From: Anaeramoeba flamelloides
Taxonomy: Eukaryota > Metamonada > Anaeramoebidae
Length of the DNA stretch: 64,000 nucleotides
NCBI GenBank assembly: GCA_027625915.1
Contig: JANTQA010000051.1
Location: 1,364,501-1,428,500 of the forward strand
Reading direction: 5' to 3'
Below the pieces are notes generated by a model that was not told where the DNA came from, ran no database searches, and was given only the letters and a program-made list of their open reading frames with translations. Both the position numbers and the translations under genes were made by a program. Shown one piece after another: positions 24,101 through 35,100 of this stretch (position 1 is the stretch's first letter; the number at the start of each line of letters is the position of its first letter).

Positions 24101-25651
24101 AATAATGGACTTTATTTCAAAAATTTTCTTTTATTTCGTAATAGAAATTACAGAAAATACCTAAATATTAAAAATGAACTTTTTGCTTGATGAAATTAAT
24201 AACAAAAAAAAAAAAAAAAAAGAATCTGTATTCTGAAAAATAATTTTAACCCATTTCAATAATTTTGGAAAAAAACTAAAAACCTTTCAAATAATGATTC
24301 TTTTTAGATTATTTTCTTTCTTTTTAGATAATTTTGAGGTGTATAAAAATTTTTGAAAAATAGTTTTTCTCAAATTTTTTTTTCAAAATATCAATAATCA
24401 AGATCCATTCTTCTAAGCAAGTCAATAATAAAGAACAAAAAGAGGAAAACACAAATTTATTTTTATACAGTTATTTTTTAGAAAACAAATATTTTTAACA
24501 AATAATCAAAATAAAATTTTTCAAAAACTTCATAAGACAAAAAATAAAATGAGAACTGAAACATTAAAAAATTATTTAAGGGGTGAATCATTACTGTGAA
24601 AAATAATTTTCTAAAATGGAATAAAACAATTTATATTTTTCATTGGTAGCCTAATACCAATCAAAAACCAAACAATCTGTGATGTTCGATCCATCTCCAA
24701 AAATCAAAAATCAAAAATCAAAAAAGAGGATATTTTTTGAAAAAAGTACCAAAGAGCGACACTCAATTTCCAATTAGAATGGTTAAAATATATAATTTTG
24801 AAAACAACTGTGTTAGATTTTGAAGTGTCGCTCTTGGGTGTCTTTTGGGGATCTCAAAGATTTTTTTTTTTCGTTTTTTTTCCAAATGAGTCATTTTTAT
24901 TCTGAAGGAATATTAAAAAATCCTTACTTTGTCAAATCTAGAGGTTTACAAAATAACCACAAATTAGATTAAATCGAATTAAATTGATTGTGAACTTCAA
25001 GAAAGCAATTTGTTTTAAATTAAAGAAATTTAATCCTTTTTAATTTAAAATAAGAAACTAGTAATTTTTTTTTTTAAATTTTGGATTTTTTGGAATTGAG
25101 AAATCTTTTAAACTTATTTTTCTTCGTTGAATTTTTGAAATTGAGATTAAATGAAATTTTTTTTTTGTTATTTGAATTTTTTGTTGATATAAGATCCTCT
25201 CAAATATTTTTTTTCTTATTTGAATTTTGTCAACCAAAAGAAGAACAGTTTCGCAATACCCTACTTTGGTGAGTAAGTCACCCCCTAAGTATGGAACAAA
25301 TCCACGATAAATGAATCGAGCCTTGAAACAAAATAAAACTTTTTATTTCTAAAATTGTTAAATAATTTTAGAAATAAAATTAGAATAAAAAATATCAGAA
25401 TAAAAATTTATAATAATAACCCTAACTTTATATATATATATATATATTCTTATTTCATACATATTTAATTGCTTTATAAATATCTATAAATTAGACGCAA
25501 AGAAGAACTATATCTCAAAGAACGGGAGACACTCTATAGTACCGGTAAGCCATGGGAAAAAGTTGTCAGCTTTGTTGATTTGGGAAAGGTAGAAGGCAGA
25601 GAAAAAGATGTTACAAGAGTTAGATCAATATTTTTAAAGCTTAAACATTAA
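20703..25651 (+). CDS. CLC: Clathrin light chain
   Basis: Three exons, 20703-21145, 21325-21477 and 25495-25651, in phase, 250 residues (typical length 210-250). The light chain lies on the clathrin heavy chain leg and regulates coat assembly at plasma membrane, Golgi and endosomes. The N-terminus is Gln-rich and then strongly acidic, with a run of about 35 Glu. Exon 2 is the amphipathic heavy-chain-binding helix (VNKLREQAKLDLQKWYEEKN then SKKIWKENR). Exon 3 gives the conserved tail, TGKPWEKVVSFVDLG and KDVTRVRSIFLKLKH, matching the family PWERV...KDvsRmRs..L.LK. Splice sites: GTATT|GTAAGC...CCCTAG|GGAATGG and AACAG|GTTTGT...AAATTAG|ACGCAAAG. The second intron, 4,017 bases, is packed with inserted elements. 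Confidence 0.95.
20940..21105 (+). repeat. GAA/GAG tract encoding polyglutamate
   Basis: Almost pure GAA/GAG codons, including a sub-run of alternating GAGGAA hexamers at about 21022-21070, which suggests expansion by slippage. It encodes the acidic part of clathrin light chain. Minus-strand Ser- and Phe-rich frames here are shadows. Confidence 0.9.
21605..22866. mobile_element. Family F element, copy 1 (CAGTGGTGTAA ends)
   Basis: Left end CACAGTGGTGTAAGTAACCC with TTTAACCCATTACAAAAA; right end in inverted form, TTTGTAATGAGTTAAAATTA and GTTAGTTACACCACTGTA. CAGT termini next to TA are typical of Tc1/mariner elements. The internal part at about 22645-22790 is homologous, inverted, to the inside of the copy at 32966-33450. 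A 766-base family G element is inserted inside. Confidence 0.7.
21878..22643. mobile_element. Family G element with about 100-base arms, nested in family F
   Basis: Arms begin AGTAGTGAAAAAAATATCTG then ACATGAAAATAATCCCTGAC and recur inverted, nearly perfect for about 100 bases, ending at 22643. Long arms are common in Mutator-like and fold-back elements, but I see no 8-9 base target duplication, so the superfamily is open. The loop holds a plus-strand open stretch (about 21975-22227) containing FFRWNCSAYENNRKIWISEL without an ATG; the W-x-C pattern is faintly like the FLYWCH fingers of Mutator-like transposases, but too short to assign. Confidence 0.7.
24575..25311 (+). mobile_element. Dispersed repeat, family E, fullest copy
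   Basis: About 740 bases. It begins TTAAGGGGTGAATCATTACT and contains a small inverted pair GAGCGACACTC...GAAGTGTCGCTC at about 24755 and 24820, a shared AAATCCTTACTTTGTCAAAT, and AGAAAGCAATTTGTTTTAAA. Near the right side, GTAAGTCACCCCCTAAG could pair with the left end as a short inverted terminus, but homology to the 54 kb copy runs slightly past it. Other copies lie at 54090-54660 (+), 19600-20259 (-) and 27300-27917 (-). No ORF of note. Confidence 0.75.
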
Positions 25652-25943
25652 AAAAATATTTAATGAGAATAAAAAAAAGAAAAAAAGAATAAAATTTTAT
25701 CATAAATCACGTGTTTACATATATTTTATTTCGAAATTAATCATTTTATTTCTTCCTTTTTAAGTTTAACTCTTAAAATTGAAAACTCTTTTTATAATTA
25801 AAAATAAAAAAATATATATTTCTCATATATTATTATGATTTCTTCAAAATAAGTTCAAATTTCAATCAATAAAACCAATAAATTGAATTTTTTTTTTATT
25901 TTGCAAATATTCTATTTAATTTTTTTTTTGAAACCTTAAAAAT

Positions 25944-26498
25944 TAAAATCCATTCCACTCAAATGTGACCCAGCCAAAAATGAAAAATTCAATTTTATTT
26001 CAAAGAATCAACAAACTTATGATTGCTTAGAAATAAGAGAAATAATAAACTTCAGATTACAGTTGATATTCATAAAAGAAATGACTGAACAAAATTATAA
26101 TTTTCAAAAAAAAAAAATTGTTAAATTAATTTTTGAGTTTCTTTCAGTTTCATGGGAAAGATTGATCCAAAATTTCTCAATTTCTTTGGAAAATTAAAAT
26201 TCTTGAAAATAATATTTTTTACTTGTAAATATCTGAATTTGAAAAGAACATACAAAGCCTCAATTTTCTTAATGTTAATTTGGCGTTAAAATATTTTTTT
26301 TTCAAATTTACTTTTTTAAAAAAAAATAAAAAAGGAAATAAGAAGAAAAAAAAAAACAAAAAAAATTTGACTAAATAGGAAAAAATGATCTAGAATTAAA
26401 AATTGAAATTTTATTTTGAGAAGAAAAATGAATTAAATTCGAGGAATATGTTCTATTTCTTCAATAAAACCAAACCCCTTTGACTGAAAATTAGTTGA
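25944..26498. mobile_element. Family D element, copy 1
   Basis: About 555 bases, collinear with copies at 33618-34192 and 37541-38159. Shared blocks include AATAAGAGAAATAATAAACT, AGAACATACAAAG and GGAATATGTTCTATTTCTTC. Ends are inverted relatives (TAAAATCCATTCCACTCAAA against TTTGACTGAAAATTAGTTGA). This copy is the most altered of the three at its right end. Confidence 0.7.
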
Positions 26499-27299
26499 TA
26501 AAACCTTTCTGATACGCCAAGAGGGAAGAGGTTACTAGTCAACAAACTTGAGCTCTCTAATAGCAAAAAATTCATTTTAATAATAGAATTAAAAACATTT
26601 GAGGAAGAAACATAATTCAAGAATTGAAAATAATTTTCAGAAATCAAAAAAAAAAAAAAAATAATCAACCCCAAAAAAGTTTATTCTTTTATTAAATTGA
26701 TTTTTTTAGTTATTAGAAACATCAAGTTTGTTGACAAGAAACCTTCACTGTGAGTATTTAAAAGTTTTATATTTTTTGGAAAAATGATAAATTTTACAAA
26801 AAAATCAAAATATTAAGACACAACTTTTGGATAATGAATAACTACAACAAAAAATAAAAATTTATATATTAAAAAAAATCATTTATATAAATGTCAAAAT
26901 TTTCATACTTTGATTATAATAATTTTTTACCTTTATATATCATCTAATTCATATAATTTTTTTAAAATAATAATTTAGATATTTCTCTTGTATCAATTAT
27001 TAAATAAAAAAATTTAGTTAGTTTTAAATAAAAAAAAAAAAAAAAATTCTTTTCAATTAAATCCTATGATAAAATTAATAATTTAAATGTGTTTAAAATG
27101 ATATTCTGTATTGATATTTTTTTTTAAATCGTTTCTATCTCAGATTATTTTTTTTAATAAAAAGTACTCACATTTTGACAATTATCTTAATATTGGAGTT
27201 CTTTTATTTATTTATTTTTTATTAAATTATTGAATCGAGGTAAAGATATAATTATAATTTTAGGATAACTAAACAATTTACTTATCAAATACCAATTTT
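26499..27299. other. AT-rich intergenic stretch with small fold-back
   Basis: Just after family D copy 1, GGTTACTAGTCAACAAACTT (about 26530) recurs inverted near 26725-26750 (AAGTTTGTTGACAAGAAACC), giving a fold-back of about 220 bases. The rest is AT-rich with nothing recognised. Confidence 0.45.
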
Positions 27300-27917
27300 T
27301 TTGAAATTATAATTTCTCTTTTTCTTTAATTTTAACATTTCCAAAAGATATTTTTTGAATTGCAGTAACCTTCTGAAATCTTCAAAATATTTGATTTTAA
27401 GATATTTTGATCTTCATTATATACAAATGTATTCAAAAAAAAACCAATAATTTCTTATTTGATAACTTTCCTCATGCTTGAATTTCTTTATTTTATTATA
27501 AATTGATTATTTTCAGTAGAAAATGTATTTAATTCGATTTAATCTAGTTTTTTTATTTTATAACCCTCATAATTTGAAAGAGTAAGAATTTGGTACCATT
27601 CTGATAAAAAAATTACATATTTGAGAATAGTAAAAAAATTAAAAAAAATCTTGGAAATATCATATTGATGTAAAAGAGTCACACCTCCAAAACTGGAACA
27701 GTTGTTTTCAAAATTAAAATACATAGTCATTCAAATTGGTAATTGGATGTAACTATATTTGTTACAAATTTATAAAAATTTTGTCAATTTTGATTCTTGA
27801 TTTTTTTGTGATTGGTCTTACAAAACATGTTGGTTAGTTATTAATCGGGATTAGATTCTCATAAAAATTAAATTTTTTTTTTCCAATATATAAAAATATT
27901 TTCACTGTAAAGACTCG
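27300..27917 (-). mobile_element. Dispersed repeat, family E, decayed reverse copy
   Basis: On the minus strand it follows the family order: GTCTTTACAGTGAAAATATT, then TTTTGAAAACAACTGTTCCA, CTTACTCTTTCAAAT and CTAGATTAAATCGAATTAAA. More diverged than the copy at 24575. Confidence 0.55.
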
Positions 27918-28343
27918 ATCTTAAAATGAAGATGATCTAATTTTTATTGGATATTTTTTTTATGAGAGATAAAAAATCATATTGTTTTTTTTTTTTGTAA
28001 AAACGAATATATTAGTCAAACAATAACACTATTTATAAATTGGAAAACATTTATTATTTTAACACTGTATGGAAATTAGAAAAAATAAACAAATTATTGT
28101 AAAATTTAAAGATCTAACTAGTACAAAATAAGGGATTAAAATAAATTAATGAATATTTTGTAGGTTTAGGTATTATTAATAGTTTTATTTATTGTATAAA
28201 TAAATAAAATAAATCAATTCATTTTTGTTTTTTATTTTATCCACTTTTTAGTAGCCAAACCTATTCTTCAATCAACTACTGAGTATTTGTCAATATTTTT
28301 ATTTTCAGATTTATTTTTAAAATCTTGATATCAATTAAATTCT

Positions 28344-28901
28344 TTAATGTTTATGATCCTCTCGAATTTGAAAAAAAGCTTATCTTGTAGCAATAGTAGT
28401 GATTTGTTATTTAAGTTGTTAACTTGATTCATCTTCAACTTGACATGAATTTTAATAGTGAATCAAACTAGTAATTCTTTCAATTTATTTTTTTGGCAAA
28501 ATCCAAATTAAAGAGTCATAGGCTAATAGATTCGATGCTATTTAATAATGAATTTTGTTTTTTGGTTGTTAATTGAAATATTTATTTCCCTTTTAGTCCA
28601 TTACCAAAATTAAAATAAATTTTTTTCAAGTTCTGGATATATCTAAATCTTACATAAAAAACGTCAATTGACAATCCAAAAACCACAATTTTTTATAAAA
28701 TTACTTACCAGTTTATTTACCTTAGACTCTTCAATTCGAATTTGGGAAAGTAAAAAAAAAAAATGTAAAAAATTACTTTTTTGACTAACTTTTAAAACTC
28801 ATATTAAAGTAACATTGATCAGCTAAGAACCAAATAAACAAACCGACAGACCTTGAACACAAGATACCCCTTTTTCAAATTTCCTGGATTGTAAACCTTA
28901 A
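28344..28901. mobile_element. MITE, family C, copy 2 (decayed)
   Basis: A 558-base relative of 16186-16745. TTAA occurs at both ends (28344-28347, 28898-28901), with left TTAATGTTTATGATCC and right GGATTGTAAACCTTAA. Inner landmarks such as GATCAGCTAAGAACCAAA are shared. The arms have diverged from each other, so it is older than copy 1. Its size is almost exactly conserved, which supports the end calls. Confidence 0.75.
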
Positions 28902-29186
28902 ATCTTTATTTTAGAAACAATAAAGATCATTTCTTTGTCTGTTTTTTTTTTGAAGAGCCTTTTTCACAAATTAGTCAAGAACCGAAATTCAAAATTGATA
29001 AACATCAAGAACTAAATGTAAGAGAATAAAAATATGAAAAAAAGTGCCTTCGTTAATAACTAAATTACCTAAAGAAGGAAAAAAATAAATTAGTCAACAG
29101 TGATGTTTTTTCCAGAATCACAAAGGAAACAAAAATCATTTTTTATCTTTTTCTTTTTCTATATTCTTTTATCGTTCCTTTCTAAA

Positions 29187-32100
29187 ATGGGAAACAAACT
29201 AAATCCAAAAAAGATCAAAAACACACGTAGGAAATTTCTTTTTTTAATTACCAATAACTAATAATCTCCAAACCAATAACAACACTAATAAACAATGATC
29301 ACCAATTTCTAAAAAATATCCAAATTTTAATACTTTGACAATACTACTTGATCTCACTAGACTCAAGAAATTTTTTTATAAACCTAAGGCCAAAATACAA
29401 AAATGATAAAACCACAAACCAAAAAGTAATTCAACAATTTTTCTACTTTGGATTGTTTGTTCAAAATTTTCCTAATCCTTTTGATTATAAATTCCTTTTA
29501 ATTGTTTTAAAAGATTCTTGTCAATATTTATAGGGTGTTGGAGCGTTGTCCACCTGATAGCAACCAAATTGCCTTAAATTTTAATAACATTCCTTTGGGG
29601 AATCGAAATTTTTTTAGGATTGTTGATGTGCTAACAAAAATAGATTATGTTACAAAGTTGTCCGTTCGTAATACTGGGATCACCCCAAGCTCAATCGAGA
29701 AATTTTCAAAACTTTTGACTTCAAGTCACTCATTAAAAGAAATTGATCTTAGCGAAAACAGGATTGGTAAAATTCCTTCTGGAAAATAACAAAAAAAAAA
29801 ATAAAAAAAAAACAAAAATTAAAAAAAAGATTTTCAAATTACCAAAAATAATTTTCTTTTTTTTTTTCTTGTTTAATTTAATATCTTTGCACCTTTTTTT
29901 CCCTTCTTCATTTTTTGTCACCTTTAGGCTCATCTGGCACACAAATATTATGTGAGTCAATTATTGAACAACCAATAATCACTGGTTTGTTTTTAAATTC
30001 CTGTGAAATCAAGAATGATTGTTCTGAAATGCTTGTCAAGCTAATGAACAATTGCCCCTCATTAGAAAATTTGGAAATCCGAAGAAATAGAATTAACAAC
30101 GAAGGTATGAAAGTCATTGTTTCCGAGCTTGCAAACAATTATTCCTTATGTAATTTCAGATTTGACGAAAATGATTCAATTTCAAAATCTATCAAAAGAA
30201 AGGGAATCGAATACATCAAAAGGAACTCTTCAGTCAACGAAGTGCTCTCACAAGTGGTTGCAAATGTTGTTTCAAAACGATTTCATTTCAAAATGACAGA
30301 TTTTTCCAAATCCATCCGTGGGATTAAAGAGCTCAAGGAAAAAAAAGAAGAGTCGCTCCAATCAACGAACAAGGAATTACAAAAGCTCTTCCAAGAAACA
30401 AACAAAAGGGCCTATAGAGACAACATTAATGACTCAAAGGTCGAAAAGAGTATCTGGAGAGTAGGCTTTGCCGAAATGATGGGAAGAAGAGAAACGCAAG
30501 AAGATGTCTTGGCGATCAAAGAAAATTGGTTAAAGGACATTTCTGTTGATTCCTTTTGGGCAGAAAACAACGGCTTTTGGACAAGAGAAGAATTAGTCGA
30601 CAAAATTTCTGGTACAAAGTATGCAGACTATGACGAAGAGGATGAAGAGAATGAAATTGAAGTAATAAACAAAAATGAATTAAGAAATTTCCCAATTGAA
30701 AACGCAGATTTTTATGGTTTGTTTGATGGGCACGGTAAGTTTTCTAGTCTTTTGTTTTTAGTTTTGTATAAATTATTGTTGTTGAGAATGAGCATTTGTT
30801 CTTAAATACTTGCACAAAGCACAATCACCAAATTAATATCTTTGACTTCATTTTCATTTTTGATTTCTTTTTCGATTTCGATTTCGATTTAGCTTTTATT
30901 TTCATTTTCATTGTTCACACAAACGAAGAATTGAAAATTCATTTGTTAAAACCATTGATTTCACAAGAAAAATTTTACACACTTTAAATATCAGGCTACA
31001 ATTTTGTGAATTTTATGTTCAGATCCAAAAATCATTTTTGAACTTCTTGTGAAAGCCTGTGGAAAAAATACTGTCATTTTCTAATTTGTGAATGAAAATT
31101 TTTATTTCAAATTCCCAAAATATTTCACTAATTCGGAGTTCAAAATTAGTTTAAACTTTCATAAAATCAATTAATAATAATAATGATATTTAATATGAAT
31201 TTTCCTTCTTAAACTTTTGAGTAAAAATTAACTGTTTTATATTTGAATTTAACAGTAAATAAATTTTTATACTATTCCAAAACACAATATAAAGGATTAT
31301 AAAGTAAAACGAAAAATATTTATTTATTTATTGAGAGAAAGGTGTAATTAAAGAAAATTTTATCAAAATAAAAAAAAAAGAGAGAGAAGAAAAATAATTA
31401 AAATATTAATAGAAATAATAATAATAATATCATTTGCATGACCAAGTTAAAAACATATCTACTGTAGTTAAGTTTTTTTTAATTTCAGAAATAAAAAGAA
31501 AATTTCTGAAATTTTCTTTTAATTGACCAAATTTAAAAAAACCTCCTTTAGCTTTTTCAGAATTCAAAAGAATAGAAAAAAATCAAAGATTTTACTCAAT
31601 TCTTTTGAATTAAAAAAATATAGATACTACCTCTCAGAGTGGGGAACTAGTTACCAGAATTTATATTTTTTTTACTATTACAAGTATTTTTTATTTTCAA
31701 TTTTACCTTATTAGTTTTTCTTTATTCCCTTAAATTTTTATAACCATAAGAGCTTTGATGAAAAATTCCCGAAATGAACAATAAATATCATAATTTTGAT
31801 TAATTATATTAAAAAGTTTCTGTGTATTTTTTCTAAGAATAGCTTTTTTGTTTAGTTTTTTGTTTAATATTTTTGATAATAAAACGAAAAATATTACAGG
31901 TTAACCTAATAATTCAATGAATTTTTGGTTTGTTTTGACTCTGTCACAAATTAAATTTGTTAAAAATACAAAAAAATAGAATTTCCAATCTAATAAAATA
32001 AAATTTATCAAATGAAAATTCAAATTATTATTTTTTATTATTGAAGAAGTGTAAATTACACTCTAAATTTCCTTAGACTTAAATTTCTTCAAAGGTAATT

Positions 32101-35100
32101 TAAGCTTAAAATCCTAGATTTTACGATTGATCAAGGGAAGACCTACCCAAAATTTTTTCTTTTTGATTAAAAAGCAAAAATAAAAAATTGAAAAGAAGAA
32201 AGGAAAAAAGAAAAAGAAAAAAAAAAAAGAAATTTAAAAAGCATTTGTAAGAAGCAATTGGTAAAAAATCAAAAAAAAACAATGCTATCCTTTAATTAAG
32301 AACTCCCAAAATCACAGTCACGATACTTTTGGCTGATTTAATTTAATTTGATAATTGATCATGAATGTTCATTTGGGGAGTGGTTGTTTAATTTTTGTAA
32401 TTTCTTTTTTCTTTTTGATTTGATTTGCTTTAAACCTTTTGGTTATTTTTAGCCTTTGCTTTTTTGCTTATATTTTCAAGTTACTCATACTTTTGTGTTT
32501 CGTTGTCTCAGTATTAGCAAGTAACCACTTGATCTTTTTGCTTTGTAAGTCTTCTTCCCAATATAAAGAAGATTCAACGAGGGGAAATATGGAAAAAAAT
32601 GAAAATTCAAATCATTTAAACAACATTTCAGGATGGCTCTTTTCAAAATTACTATTATTTTTTTTTAGGTAAATCCCAAGTTGTTTTGGTTCTTAGTGGT
32701 TGATAGTTTTATTTTTCAGAAAAAGGAGTCAAATTTTCAACAATTGTATTTAAAGTACAACGATATTTTTTTGTTTTTCGGTTCAATCCTTAAAATGGGA
32801 CAGTTGGTTAAGAAATTATATTTATAAGAATTTGACAAATTAATTTCTTTGTGAATTTTATGTGATTATTTTTCAATTTTTTGTGAATCATATTGGAATA
32901 AGTTATTTCAAAAGATATGATATTATATTAATGATCCAAACAAAATTAAATCATTAGTTTCGGCATACAGTGGGATAAATAATGCGTGCTGAAACCTCCT
33001 AACCCATTACTAAAATTTGAAACATTTCCGAAATATTAGCATACTGTAGAAATAAAAGAAACAAACCAATATGATAACAACATTTAAAAAAGAAATAGGA
33101 GTCTTTAAATAAATTTTTAAAAAAGAAACATGAAGTTATGGAAAGATCAAAATGAAATTTTTTGACAAAAAAATTAGAAAAAGATTTCATTTTTGAATTT
33201 TTACAAAAAAAAAATTTTGTTTCACAAAATTTGTTAATAAGATGAAATTTTTGAAATAAAATCAATTAATATTTTTGAACCATTTACATTTAATTCAAAA
33301 ATCTAACCTCAAAATTCAATTTAAACCTCAACCAAGTCTGTATACGTGTATCTTCCTATCTTCAAATACCTAAGCGTGAAAAAAAAAAAATGAGTTAAAT
33401 ATTAGTAATGGGCTAGGGGCTTTCAACACAGGTTAATTTACACTACCATATTTATTGTGTAAGGAAGAATTACAAAAAGATTGTTTTTTTCATATATTCT
33501 TGAACAAATTTCGTTTTTTATTTTATTTGTGAATTTTTTGTGACAGTTCTCAAAAAATTGCAACTCTTGTGTATAGAACCTTTTCTTTCTTTTTTTGTTT
33601 TTATTTATTTTTTTATATAAACTCCATTTCACTAAAAGAGTCCCAGCTAAAAATGAAAAATTCACTTTTTTTGTTTTAAGAACCAAATAACGATTGTTTA
33701 GAAATAAGAGAAATAATAAACTTCGAATTCGAGTTGAGATTCATAAATGAAATACCTGAACAAACCATAAATTTCAAATAAAAAAAAAAAATGTTTAAAA
33801 TTTTTGGTCTCCTTTCATTGGAACGTCTCAAGCAAAATTCTCTATTTCTTTGGAGATTTAAAATTGTTTGAAAATAAGATTTTTTAATTGTAAGTGTATG
33901 AAATTTTAAAAGAACATACAAAGTCTCAATTTTCTTAATGTTAATTTGGTTTTTCAAATATTTTGTTTGTCTCAAATTTACTTATTTTTGAAAAAAAAAA
34001 TTAGAAAAAAAAAAAGCAAAAAGCAGGAAAAAAAATTGAGAAAAAAAAAAAAAAAAAAAAATTACAAAATGAGAAAAATTGATTTTGATCTAAAAATTGA
34101 AAATTTATTCTGAGAAGAACAATGAATTAAATTCATGGAATATGTTCTATTTCTTCAATAAAACTGGGCCCCTTTGACTGAAAAAGAGTTTATTTTGAAA
34201 AAATAAACACAAAATAAAAATATTAAGATATAATAATCATTTTGATTTAACAACTAAATTTCAAAAATTTTGAAGACAGTTAAAACATTTTTAAAGTATA
34301 ACAGTACAACGCCTTTGTCCCATTTGGAAAACTTATTTTTTCAAAATTATTAAATTTGAAACAAATTTTGAATTTTATGAAAAATTTGAATATAAATTGA
34401 TTCAGGACCTGATAAATTTTCAAAATTAATGATACTATTCAAATTTCACAATTTTTATTCATGTAGTAGTTTAGGTTAGTAATTTTAATTAATTGATTTT
34501 TTTTTAATTTTTTTATTTGCCTCCTTAAGGATTGAACATCAGGCGAAAGAATACTATTGTGTTTTGTAGAAAATTATTGACAAGTTGACTCTTTTATCTA
34601 AAAGACAAACATTTTTTTCAAAAATTATACAAAAAATTATACAAAAAAAAAAGAAAAATTCACATTTTATTGTTCAGTTTTGAATTAAAATTATTATTAT
34701 TTAGATTCAGAATTTTCTCTAATTCTAACAAATTTAGCAACCTCCAGAATAATTCAAAATTATAATTGGAGAAAGCACATTTCAAAAAATATATTTTGTG
34801 AGTTTCTGAATTGTTTTTAAAAAAATTAAAAATTGAAGCCACTATTCATGGCAAATTAGGCTCAATCTAAAAACCCTCCAAAGCTATTACAAAATTAAAA
34901 CTATCAGCCATTAAGAACCAAAACAGCTTGGGATTTACCTAAAAAACAAATGGGAATTGTAAAAAGATCAATCTTGAAATGATTTTCAAAGGATCTGAAT
35001 TTAATTTTGGGAAATTTTATTTTATTAGATTGGAAATTATATTTTTTTGTATTTTTAACAAATTTAATTTGTGATCGAGTTAAAACAAACCAAAATTTTA

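Larger units (their letters stand above)
21478..25494 (+). other. Long clathrin light chain intron (4,017 bases) filled with elements
   Basis: Contains a family F element (21605-22866) with a family G element nested in it, a dispersed 50-75 base repeat at 22913-22965, an inverted pair at about 23280-23350 and 23720-23790, and a full family E repeat (24575-25311). The gene's other intron is 179 bases. Both splice sites of the long intron are intact and in phase. Confidence 0.8.

Noticed and set aside
29348-29533. Plus-strand frame before the PP2C LRR exon as one long exon
   Set aside because: It ends in a stop just before the LRR exon and its phase does not join; a small exon at 29389-29425 fits instead.
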